From assembly GCF_000003605.2 (NCBI RefSeq), contig NW_003116453.1:937819-949116 (forward strand): DNA of 11,298 nt, given 5' to 3'. Position numbers and translations under genes: made by a program. Origin of the DNA: Saccoglossus kowalevskii (Eukaryota; Hemichordata; Enteropneusta; Harrimaniidae). Below, piece after piece: positions 1 through 8,021 of the stretch. Under the pieces are notes generated by a model, which was not told where the DNA came from, searched no databases, and saw nothing but the letters and a program-made list of their open reading frames with translations. Position 1 is the stretch's first letter; every line of letters starts with the position of its first letter.

Positions 1-1010
1 TTTTAAAACACTAATTTGAGCAACGTTATTTCGTAATTTCGATCTTTTGTAAACCTGGGGTGATGTATCAAGGTCTAAAGTAACCGTTTTATCAATTTTT
101 GAAAAATCAAGAAAAAAGTGAAAATTTCCCTTCTCGCTACTTTAATTCTGTGCTAAAAAATCATTTATATACAAACATTGAAGCATTGTTATATACTTTT
201 GCGTAGAATAAAGTCATTAGTTGCTGTATAGTTGACTTGAACTGTTATGAACCCCCAAGAATCAGAAATATCACAGGTTTTTCGGTCGATCACGTTAACA
301 TGAACAACGCCATTTTGACAAGATTTGTTTAGCGATGTCAGCATGTTGGCACGCGAAGTTATTTCCCTATTAAAACTAGAAAATGAACATAATTCCTGAT
401 ATTAATCTTTACATTGTAGGAACTGGATGGTTATGAGTTGGTAAGCTGGTTTTGATGCGCATCGCCGTTAAAAAAATCCAAATTTCATAGTGATAATTTT
501 GTTTACATGTTTGTTTATGTTGTGGTTGCCCGAATTTGAAGTCAAAGTGAAGTCATACAATGAGGTATCGCTTTGCATGACGGTAAATTTTCCGATTTTA
601 CTGAATATTTTGACGGTATTGTAATCTGTCTGACTTCCTGACTCCCTCGGCCCGGGTGTGAACGGGTTGTTTACCCGCACCGCGGTTCGAGACAAAAGAA
701 CGCTAGACGTTTCTAGACCGGGGATAGAGGGACTGTGGTAGAACGCTTGTTCACACCTTCGACGACACTCAGTCTATGAAGCGCCATCACAGGTCATCTT
801 CTACTTTTGTGTCCTCAGTTTATTGCACCGTAAGGTAATAAGTTGTTACCTCCATGATTGCACTTACTCGATTTCGCAAGCTATTTGATTCGAAATAAAT
901 TTGTCATATATGCAATTTGTGACAAATGAAAACAAGGGAGTAGGGAGTATTTTAGGTTACAGTTTCAGAAAGGTCTGACCACCATTAAAAATATGGAGAC
1001 AATCACTGCT
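1..1010. other. Non-coding upstream DNA, no gene recognised
   Basis: AT-rich sequence with frequent stops in all six frames. The longest open frame, about 75 codons on the minus strand near 468-695, has low-complexity composition and resembles no family I know. A small GC-rich patch at about 640-700 contains a 5-bp stem (CGGGT/ACCCG) and a B-box-like GGTTCGAGAC at 684-693, but no matching A box upstream. I see no exon, RNA gene or transposon end here. Confidence 0.5.
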
Positions 1011-1056
1011 TGCTCTCATCACAGTCACTCTACTAGGAGAGTGACTGTGCTCTCAT
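1011..1056. repeat. Short perfect hairpin flanked by 9-bp direct repeats
   Basis: An 11-bp arm, ACAGTCACTCT (1021-1031), is followed by a 6-base loop and its exact reverse complement, AGAGTGACTGT (1038-1048). TGCTCTCAT occurs directly on both sides (1011-1019 and 1048-1056). A stem-loop between short direct repeats resembles a tiny insertion with a target-site duplication, or the footprint of a foldback or MITE-type event. A replication-slippage origin is equally possible. The inverted repeat is seen directly; its origin is inference. Confidence 0.5.
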
Positions 1057-1200
1057 ACATTTTCCAAGGAAGCGAGTTTTGATTTTCTATCATATTTCAT
1101 CAAGTTATGCTTTCATAATTCTTTGTTCTGATAGCAAAATCAATTCAGTGAACAACCGAGTTTTATATTGGTGACCAGGGCTGAAATGTAACTCTTTTTA

Positions 1201-1640
1201 CCGACCCGAGCATGCCAAAACTGTTGCTTGTTCCAACAGTATGCAAATGAGCGGATGTGGCGGCGGCACGGGGCGCAGAGGGGCGGTCGTTTCTTCGAAA
1301 AACATTTTGGGGAGTTGCCCCTCCAAAATCAAGATGAAAATCTTTGTGTCAGCAAAACTTGCTCCTCAAAATGCAGGAATTGGCGTTTCAACGGGTCTAT
1401 GTTTCAATTTTTGTAAGGGGGAGCATGCCCGGACTCCCTAGTAAGATCTGGCATTCGGCGCAAGGTTGAGCCACAGTTCCAACAGTATAGAGATAGAGGG
1501 TTGAGCAGACACCCCTCCCCTCCCATGCAAAATGTCGCGTCGCCGCCTTTGTCCGACCCGGACTTTTCGACAGTGTGGTTTTCTATGGGGGGGGGGGAAG
1601 TTGTGGCCGCGGTAACAATGAATACTCGACCCCCAGTCCT
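1201..1640. repeat. GC-rich block, probably decayed dispersed repeat
   Basis: This stretch is clearly richer in G and C than its surroundings. It contains runs such as GGGGCGG, CCCCTCCCCTCCC and a G11 tract. GTTCCAACAGTAT occurs twice in direct orientation (1230-1242 and 1476-1488), and GAGCATGCC occurs twice (about 1209 and 1422). Short open frames on both strands (62-87 codons) cross it without any recognisable domain. The composition break and internal repeats suggest an old, truncated transposable element, or a fragment of one, inserted in AT-rich DNA. I cannot name a family or place exact ends. Confidence 0.35.
1587..1597 (+). repeat. G11 homopolymer tract
   Basis: Eleven consecutive G residues lie inside the GC-rich block. 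Tracts of this kind are length-variable and prone to sequencing error, so any frame read across the site is unreliable. Confidence 0.8.
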
Positions 1641-2650
1641 ATCACAATACAACACAAATATTACCACTCATACCTCATCGTATGTATAATTTTTCCATTA
1701 CACTTGGATTGAAATACAAATATCTGTACCACATTGTCATTAGTAAACGTCGACAGATACCGGTAGTAGATTCCATTCTGGGATGGGGTATATACCTATG
1801 ACTTCTTGTTCATACTAAAGGGGTAATTTTACCCCATGTTCCTACTAAATATATGATCCAATCGAACTAGAGACAATAACCGTAAGAAATAACGAAATAC
1901 ATATATAACGCAAAAGTTAGCGTAGGAAACACTACGTTGTCCCGTGGTGTTGGCTACATATACACTAGCCTGACAAGGTCGCGTGAGTTGCGCCTTCCGC
2001 GGTACGTACCCTCAACCCAACACAGAGATCTGATGCCACTCGGTCGGTGAGGGCGCTACCACGTCTACATGTCAGGCGGACATGGTCAACACAATTCCCT
2101 CATCAAGAATCATTCTCTAATTTGATCATTTGACCACTCAGAAGCTAGAACAACGCAAGCTTTATGACTTAATTTATATTAAAGTTCGTACTCGTACATG
2201 CTGCCTCCTGTAAATCCATAATATTCACTCATTCATGATAATGGTTTCTAAACAACCGAATGTTTAAAATGCTTTCCCAAGTCAAAGTTTCTAATCGGTG
2301 TAACTGTCGAATCGCACTATAGATTGGGATTTGGATGTGTGGGCAATGGCTATAGTGATGAGAATGTTCAATGAACATGACATGTAAATTAAGACACACG
2401 ATTTCAAATACTATCAACTTTGAGCAATAAGAGAGAGGGCGCGTAAACGTGAATGTCAGCCATTTTAAATCTGTCAAAAATCAAACCACTGTTTGGTTAA
2501 ATAAAATTAACTGAAAACAAAAATATGTATCCTCATAAAGATCATACACTGATTTCCATCAAATCGAAAATCGTACCAAAAACAATGTTTGCAGTGTGTC
2601 AAAAACGTTCACTCTACATAATGGAGTTGAAAATAAGGAGTAGTCAGTGC
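1641..2650. other. Intergenic DNA without a recognisable gene
   Basis: No exon-like open frame is visible. Within it are a hairpin between direct repeats (1808-1849), a 10-bp palindrome GGTACGTACC (2001-2010) and a moderately GC-rich patch at about 1960-2080. That patch is bounded by the 8-bp inverted repeat GCCTGACA (1968-1975) and TGTCAGGC (2070-2077), and its minus strand has weak tRNA-like character. The remainder is AT-rich and unremarkable. Confidence 0.5.
1808..1849. repeat. GGGGTAA hairpin between near-identical direct repeats
   Basis: GGGGTAA (1820-1826), a TT loop and TTACCCC (1829-1835) form a perfect 7-bp stem. It sits between GTTCATACTAAA (1808-1819) and GTTCCTACTAAA (1838-1849), which match at 11 of 12 positions. 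The arrangement parallels the hairpin at 1011-1056: a stem-loop with flanking direct repeats. It may be a short insertion scar or a templated duplication. No function is implied. Confidence 0.4.
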
Positions 2651-2815
2651 TTAAAGCGGGAGGGTCGTCACCTGCGCACGCGCGAGAATTGAGTCCCAAG
2701 CGACGATAACAACACACGCTAAAAACGCAAAGGCTTATGGGTAGACGCTTGTTTGTCAACAATAACACGTTATGGCCATCTGACGCATGCGCAGGTTACG
2801 ACTCCCCCGCTTTAA
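2651..2815. mobile_element. MITE-like element with ~32-bp TIRs and TTAA target site
   Basis: The left end begins TTAAAGCGGGAGGGTCGTCA (2651-2670) and continues with a CCTGCGCA core. The right end, read on the minus strand from 2815, begins TTAAAGCGGGGGAGTCGTAA and continues with the same core. I count 28 identical positions in the first 32, so these are true terminal inverted repeats. TTAA stands at both outer edges, as expected for a TTAA target-site duplication. The interior of about 100 bp has no coding capacity, so this is a non-autonomous element. TTAA duplications are known for piggyBac and Kolobok superfamilies. The termini just inside TTAA (AGCGGG) do not look like the CCC start usual for piggyBac, so the family is left open. 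It lies about 800 bp upstream of the Kelch-like gene. Confidence 0.75.
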
Positions 2816-3480
2816 TCTCAGAGAAAAAATAATGATTAATGTTAAGTGGTCCACTGATTTTAATACAACCCCCCTGAGAAATATGGCCACAATTTTACCT
2901 ATTCTACACTATGTTAGGCGAAAAATCTGAAACAAATTCTACTCAGTTATAGTTTTGCAGATATTTGGTACAACCAGAGAGGTACATTACAACCAAGTTA
3001 CATTACATTACAATCTGGGTTACGTCAGCAGATTTTCACGATATCTTTCGTTAGCACTGTTTTGACATCGACTTCCAGGACTGGTGTAATACCGTTAATT
3101 CATTTGATAGTACATACAACCTATTTAAACAAGATTTGCGATTAGGTCCGACTAAATTTCTAGCCTGTTTTCATTAAACGGATAAAACAGACATTTCTTC
3201 CTGCCAGATACACAACTCATCAAATCTCACAGTTCAAGCGCACCAATCTTATGTACACATGTATGCTAATTTTCCCAACCAAAAAAAGAACTGTGTATTT
3301 TGAATGGCAACAATTATTATCTATGTTTTTTATATGGCATTCTCATAACTGTTTTTTTTCCTTTCATTGACTACATTGCACCGGTGATCTACACTACTTC
3401 TGAATAAATTATATATTTAAATATTTGGGAGAGGGAATGGTGACTTTTCTGAAAATCATTTTGTTGAAAATTTTAAATGG
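2816..3480. other. AT-rich upstream region of the Kelch-like gene, no feature certain
   Basis: No open frame or RNA gene is recognisable. A small degenerate repeat of GTTACATTAC-type words occurs at about 2980-3022. A very AT-rich stretch at 3403-3426 includes TATATTTAAATA, a possible distal TATA-like sequence. Pyrimidine runs such as TTTTTTTTCC near 3352-3362 are simple sequence. Any enhancers here cannot be identified by eye. Confidence 0.4.
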
Positions 3481-3489
3481 ATTGTCCCT

Positions 3490-3497
3490 TATATATT
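3490..3497 (+). promoter_or_regulatory. Candidate TATA box of the Kelch-like gene
   Basis: TATATATT lies 114 bp upstream of the start codon. If it is used, transcription would begin about 25-30 bp downstream, near 3520, giving a 5' leader of about 90 nt. A second AT-rich candidate, TATATTTAAATA, lies about 80 bp further upstream. AT-rich words are common here, so this is positional inference only. Confidence 0.3.
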
Positions 3498-3521
3498 CTC
3501 TTGTACACTGGTAATGGATAG

Positions 3522-3568
3522 GTGGCGCTGTTAATTTTTCACTACTTCACAGTACTGAACAGCGCCAC
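3522..3568. promoter_or_regulatory. 11-bp perfect inverted repeat just upstream of the start codon
   Basis: GTGGCGCTGTT (3522-3532) and AACAGCGCCAC (3558-3568) are exact reverse complements, separated by 25 bases. The GC-rich arms stand out from the AT-rich surroundings. TGGTAAT flanks the structure on both sides (3509-3515 and 3575-3581). It could be a paired protein-binding site in the promoter or a stem-loop in the 5' leader. The left arm contains AGGTGGCGCT, which fits the 3' half of the CTCF consensus, but the other half is absent. Confidence 0.45.
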
Positions 3569-3581
3569 TTGTGGTGGTAAT

Positions 3582-3602
3582 ATGCCAAGCTTGATTTTTT
3601 AA
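3582..3602 (+). CDS. Six-codon upstream ORF (MPSLIF)
   Basis: An ATG at 3582 opens a six-codon frame closed by TAA at 3600-3602, eight bases before the main ATG. Its context (TAATATG) has A at -3, so it could be recognised by scanning ribosomes if the transcript starts upstream of it. An upstream ORF this close would usually lower translation of the main protein, because reinitiation over eight bases is inefficient. Whether it is in the mRNA depends on the unproven start site near 3520. Confidence 0.3.
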   Translation: MPSLIF

Positions 3603-3610
3603 ACAACAAA

Positions 3611-5251
3611 ATGGCGAATGACGAGAAGAGATACTTGCGTGTCAGTAGCGGCGTTCTTTCGCATCTCAATGACCAGCGAAAGAACAAGGTGTTATGTGAC
3701 ATGACCATTGTTGTCGATGGACATGATTTCAATGCACACAAGTGTGTGCTAGCTGCATCCAGTCCGTACTTCGAGTCACTTTTTCGCAGTAATATGAAGG
3801 AGTCTCAGACGGGTAAGGTCGAACTACAGTGCACCTCAGCTGAAGGCATGGAGGCCATATTAAGCTACATGTACACAGTCGACGTTACACTTACCATGGA
3901 TATCATAGATGTTGTAGTTAGCGGCGCAGATCATTTATTATTGACAGAACTGAAGAAGGTGTGCGAGGTCTACATTATAGATCACTTAACTACTAGCAAC
4001 TGTTTGTGGGCTCTAAACTTGGCAGACCTCTATAATCTTAGTCAATGGGTGCACGAGAAAGCAAGCCGTGTATTAATGAGACAATTTTCTAAGGTATTGC
4101 AAGACGAACAAAATGAAGCTCTCTTGATGGAACTTTCAGCACACAGGATCTATAATATATTATCAGATGGTAGACTGACCGACAGAAAAGAGGAAGATTT
4201 GTTTGAATTTCTTGTAAAATGGGTTCGCCATTCACAAAAAGAAAGAAAAGCCACTCTCTCTAAGCTGATGAGTAAGTTGCATCTTGAGACTGTCAACAAA
4301 CAATATTTAGTCAGTCGCATAAAGAAAGAACCTCTGGTTCGGTGCAATCGTGATTGTCGAATGTACGTCAGGCAAGCCATGAAATATAATGTATTGTCAG
4401 ACAGAACCATTTGTAGTGTACCATTAAAGGCTCATCCAGGCAGATTGGTTGATGTAGTAGTCGTTGCTTGTAGCTACTGCATATTTGGTTATGTACTTGA
4501 CGAAAACCGATGGATACACTTAAGGGATTGGGATGAAAAGTGGCCATTGAGTTATAAGGCTGTAAAAAGAGGGAATCAGTTACTTTTTCTAACAAAGAGA
4601 ACCAAACCTCTCATTGGGACAGACTATCTGTATGATCCCTTGACTGACACATGGTTGAAGTATTCTGGAACCCAACACGAGTATAATTCGTCATGGCTAC
4701 AGAAGTCACCATTACAAATGGAGGGAGTACAATTACAGCACATGGTTGTCACAGCAAATGGGCAAATCTATGCCATATATTTTGATGATGAGAACTTTAT
4801 TGTCTGGAATGTCATCAAAGAAGACAATGCCTGGTTATTTGTAGTTGCCGATGATGGTCATGTGTCGACAAAACAATTTGTGAACACCTGTGGCAATCCT
4901 TGTATTACAATAGAAACACCAGATGGGATTGAAGTAGAAATACCAGGTAATCGCAAAGTTGTCATCTCCAACGAGCCAAACCAAGGTGTGTTCACTAGAG
5001 ACTCTTCATTGCCACAGATTCCAATTGCCAGAAGTAATGCTGGTATATGTAACATAAACGGTGATATATTTGTATGTGGTGGTATTTGTCACACAAAAAG
5101 TGAATCTGGTTTGATATTCCACGAGTTTGTCTCGTCAGTGTGCATTTTTGACTCTGCTAAACAGATTTGGAGAGACTTAACCAGAATGCCTGTCAACACC
5201 TGGGTTTTAGGGTGTGGCTTGTTTCAGCTGCCTTATGAATATACACAGTGA
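3611..5251 (+). CDS. Kelch-like protein (BTB-BACK-Kelch), probable Cullin-3 ligase adaptor
   Basis: This is a complete single-exon frame of 546 residues. The start has a strong Kozak context (ACAAAATGG: A at -3, G at +4), and an in-frame stop at 3578-3580 excludes a longer N-terminus. The BTB domain covers about residues 19-125, with the hallmark D30-MTIVVDGHDFNAHKCVLAA and SPYF at 51-54. M62-K63-E64 fits the hydrophobic-X-E motif by which BTB adaptors contact Cullin-3. The BACK domain spans about 130-240 (ALNLADLYNL, then EEDLFEFLVKWV at 194-205). The C-terminal half, about 278-546, reads as a diverged Kelch beta-propeller: YDPLTDTW (341-348) is a typical blade strand, and only the last blade has the classic double glycine (G490-G491) followed by W520. 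Such proteins dimerise through BTB, bind Cul3 and present substrates to the propeller for ubiquitination. The substrate and vertebrate orthologue cannot be told. The length is slightly below the 570-620 residues usual for KLHL proteins. Lack of introns suggests a retrocopy-derived or lineage-expanded gene, but the frame is intact. Confidence 0.93.
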   Translation: MANDEKRYLRVSSGVLSHLNDQRKNKVLCDMTIVVDGHDFNAHKCVLAASSPYFESLFRSNMKESQTGKVELQCTSAEGMEAILSYMYTVDVTLTMDIIDVVVSGADHLLLTELKKVCEVYIIDHLTTSNCLWALNLADLYNLSQWVHEKASRVLMRQFSKVLQDEQNEALLMELSAHRIYNILSDGRLTDRKEEDLFEFLVKWVRHSQKERKATLSKLMSKLHLETVNKQYLVSRIKKEPLVRCNRDCRMYVRQAMKYNVLSDRTICSVPLKAHPGRLVDVVVVACSYCIFGYVLDENRWIHLRDWDEKWPLSYKAVKRGNQLLFLTKRTKPLIGTDYLYDPLTDTWLKYSGTQHEYNSSWLQKSPLQMEGVQLQHMVVTANGQIYAIYFDDENFIVWNVIKEDNAWLFVVADDGHVSTKQFVNTCGNPCITIETPDGIEVEIPGNRKVVISNEPNQGVFTRDSSLPQIPIARSNAGICNINGDIFVCGGICHTKSESGLIFHEFVSSVCIFDSAKQIWRDLTRMPVNTWVLGCGLFQLPYEYTQ

Positions 5252-5490
5252 GACATTTCAAACTGGTTCAAACTGTAGAGAAACTGATGCATAATGGTTG
5301 CTAATTAGTTGACATGACAACGATTCCTTGAACACATAATACGTAGTCATGATAACATTTAATGCAATGCACATACAAGTCTATAAAATATTTTACTCAA
5401 GAGTTGAGTTAAATTTTCATTTCAAAGAATTGTGGTAAAAATTTCTTATTAAGCCAAAAAATAAAAAATATGTGTACAGTAGTTTTGATA
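5252..5490 (+). other. Probable 3' UTR of the Kelch-like gene
   Basis: AT-rich sequence follows the TGA stop at 5249-5251 with no further open frame. It contains a small stem-loop, ACTCAA/TTGAGT (5395-5400 and 5404-5409) around a GAG loop. Adjacent TTT/AAA runs could lengthen the stem after a one-base mismatch. This lies about 50 bases before the AATAAA signal and could act in mRNA stability or processing. The end near 5490 is estimated from that signal. Confidence 0.5.
5460..5465 (+). terminator. AATAAA polyadenylation signal
   Basis: A canonical AATAAA lies 209 bases after the stop codon, within an A-rich run. It is followed by a GT-rich stretch (TGTGTACAGTAGTTTTG, from 5471), as expected of a cleavage site with its downstream element. 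A second AATAAA at 5863-5868 is a possible distal alternative; use of that one would still end transcription about 100 bases before the repeat array. Confidence 0.6.
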
Positions 5491-5973
5491 ACAATTTATT
5501 TTTGCCAAACGCAAACAAATTATGCAAAAATATCACAAAATGTCAAAGTGCCGTGATTGAAACTGCATTAATTATCAAAAATGTTGGCTGAATTGGGAAG
5601 TATTTTGTAAAAAGTAATGTTTTCTGAATTGGGAACTAAAATCTATAATCAAATCATACAGTTGTTTGTTGTAATACAATGAATACTCAGGTTTGTTGGC
5701 TTCAGGTATCTGTAGCACATTTACTAATCTTGTGTGCAAGTACTGCACTGAAAAATAACAAAAATGAAAGAAAAAAAATTGCATTAATTTATTTCAGTAG
5801 GTTTTGAATGTGATGTTCATTCAATATATAAAATCACATGCTTGTTTTTCTTTTCCATTCAAAATAAACATAATTAAAACAATCTCAATGCTGTGATCAA
5901 CTGGAAATATGGTTTCTTCTCTACCTAGATATATGATGCAGTGTGAATTTACACACATTTTTGACTGAACGTG
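5491..5973. other. Spacer between gene and repeat array
   Basis: Very AT-rich DNA without a gene. TGAATTGGGAA occurs twice (5589-5599 and 5626-5636), a minor local duplication. A second AATAAA occurs at 5863-5868. The short minus-strand frame around 5575-5784 is low-complexity and not credible. Nothing here resembles the 42-bp unit until about 5974. Confidence 0.5.
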
Positions 5974-6274
5974 TGGTGGTATGTCCACTTACGTATGAGT
6001 GATTGGCCACAGTTTGGAATGTCCTCTTAGGAACAGGTGAGTGATTGGCCACAGTTTGGCATGTCCACTTAGGTATGGGTGAGTGATTGGCCACAGTTGG
6101 GTATGTCCACTAGGATTGAGTGAGTAATTTGCCCAGTTTGGAATGTCCACTTAGGTACGAGTGAGTGATTGGCCACATGATGGTATGTCCAATAGGTATG
6201 AGTGAGTGATTGGCCACAGTTTGGTATGTCCACCTTGGTATGAGTGAGTGATTGGTCACATGGATGTATGTCCA

Positions 6275-7451
6275 CCTAGGTATGAGTGAATGATTGGCCA
6301 CATGAATGTATGTCCACCTAGGTGTGAGTGAGTGATTGGCCACATGGATGTATGTCGACCTAGGTATGAGTGAGTGATTGGCCACATGGTAGTATGTCCA
6401 CTTAGGTATGAGTAAGTGATTGGCCACATGGATGTATGTCCACCTAGGTATGAGTGAGTGATTGGCCACATGGTGGTATGTCCACCTAGGTATGAGTAGG
6501 TGATTGGCCACATGGATGTATGTCCACTTAGGTATGAGTAAGTGATTGGCCACATGGATGTATGTCCACCTAGGTATGAGTAAGTGATTGGCCACATGGA
6601 TGTATGTCCACTTAGGTATGAGTAAGTGATTGGCCACATGGATGTAAGTCCACCTAGGTATGAGTAAGTGATTGGCCACATGGATGTATGTCCACTTAGG
6701 TGTGAGTAAGTGATTGGCCATATGGGTGTATGTCCACCTAGGTATGAGTAAGTGATTTGTCACATGGATATATGTCCACTTAGGTATGAGTAAGTGATTG
6801 ACCACATGGATGTATGTCCACTTATGTGTGAGTAAGTGATTGGCCACATGGATGTATGTCCACCTAGGTATAAGTAAGTGATTGGCCACATGGATGTATG
6901 TCCACTTAGGTATGAGTAACTGATTGGCCACATGGATGTATGTCCACTTAAGTATGAGTAAGTGATTGGCCACATGGATGTATGTCCACTTAGGTATGAG
7001 TAAGTGATTGGCCACATGGATGTATGTCCACTTAAGTATGAGTAAGTGATTGGCCACATGGATGTATGTCCACCTAGGTATAAGTAAGTGATTGGTCACA
7101 TGGATGTATGTCCACTCAGGTATGAGTAAGTGATTGTTCACATGGATGTATGTCCACTTAGGTATGAGTAAGTGATTGGCCACATGGATGTACGTCCACT
7201 TAGGTATGAGTAAGTAATTGTTCACATGGATGTATGTCCACTTAGGTATGAGTAAGTGATTGGCCACATGGATGTATGTCCACTTAGGTATGAGTAAGTG
7301 ATTGGCCACGTGGATGTATGTCCACTTAGGTATGAGTAAGTGATTGGCCACATGGATGTATGTCCACTTAGTTATGAGTAAGTGATTGGCCACATGGATG
7401 AATGTCCACATAGGTATGAGTGAATGATTGGCCACAGTTTGGTATGTCCAC
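6275..7451. repeat. Homogeneous A-type sub-array with exact 42-bp register
   Basis: The CYTAGG position recurs at 6275, 6401, 6611, 7367, 7409 and 7451, always at whole multiples of 42 bp, so 28 periods pass without a net insertion or deletion. Nearly all units use the ATGGATGTA linker. This block is younger or better homogenised than the mixed units on either side. It underlies the long minus-strand open frame. Confidence 0.85.
6485..6820. repeat. 84-bp dimeric higher-order repeat
   Basis: Eight successive units alternate CCTAGG and CTTAGG at 6485, 6527, 6569, 6611, 6653, 6695, 6737 and 6779. The strict C/T alternation shows that amplification here copied pairs of units. An 84-bp spacing is also seen for the CTTAAG variants near 6945 and 7029 and the TTGTTCAC variants near 7135 and 7219. 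Confidence 0.7.
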
Positions 7452-7810
7452 CTAGGTACGAGTGAGTGGTTAGCAACAGTTTGATATGTCCACAAGGTAT
7501 GAGTGAATGATTGGCCACAGTTTTGAATGTCCACTTGGTATGACTGAGTGTTTGGCAACAGTTTTGAATGTCCACCTAGGTATGAGTGAGTGATTGGCCA
7601 CAGTTTGGTATGTCCACTTAGGTATGGGTGAGTGATTGGCCACAGTTTGGTATTTCCACTTAGGTATGGGTGAGTGATTGGCCTCAGATTGGTATGTCCA
7701 CTAGGAATGAGTAAGTAATTTGCCCAGTTTGGAATGTCGACTTATGTACGAGTGAGTGATTGGCCACATGATGGTATGTCCAAAAGGTATGAGTAAGTGA
7801 TTGGCCACAG
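7440..7810. repeat. Higher-order block, first copy of the mixed-unit cassette
   Basis: This block carries an ordered series of diagnostic variants. CCACTTGGTATGACT is at 7531, GGTATGGGTGAG units follow, CCTCAGATTGG is at 7682, TAATTTGCCCAG is at 7716 and TGTCCAAAAGG is near 7780. The same order recurs at about 8160-8460 and 9160-9410. The distance from CCACTTGG to CCTCAG is 151 bp here and in the next copy. It lacks the two units with TTTCGA and TCTACCTCGG that precede the later copies. Confidence 0.65.
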
Positions 7811-8021
7811 TTTGGTATGTCCACTTAGGTATGAGTAAGTGATTGGCCACATGGTGGTATGTCCACTTAGGTATGAGTAAGTGATTGGCCACATGGATGT
7901 ATGTCCACTTAGGTATGAGTAAGTGATTGGCCACATGGATGTATGTCCACTTAGTTTATGAGTAAGTGATTGGCCACATGGTGGTATGTCCACTTAGGTA
8001 TGAGTAAGTGATTGGCAACAG

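Noticed and set aside
684-693. GGTTCGAGAC as the B box of a tRNA or SINE
   Set aside because: No A box at the proper distance and no cloverleaf or acceptor pairing around it. A 10-base match alone is weak.
1241-1248. Perfect octamer ATGCAAAT (POU-factor site)
   Set aside because: An 8-base match is expected by chance about once in a few windows of this size. There is no nearby promoter or partner motif.
1404-1667. 87-codon minus-strand frame in the GC-rich block
   Set aside because: It crosses the G11 tract, has low-complexity glycine/threonine-rich composition and matches no family I recognise. The opposite strand is also open, as is common in GC-rich DNA.
3520-3529. CTCF site in the promoter (AGGTGGCGCT)
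   Set aside because: Ten positions fit the 3' half of the consensus, but the CCA-containing half is missing, and the reverse arm does not fit when aligned. It is mentioned only as a note to the inverted repeat.
4150-5055. Minus-strand frames of 65-86 codons inside the Kelch-like gene
   Set aside because: They are antisense shadows of a well-supported coding frame with recognisable BTB and BACK domains.
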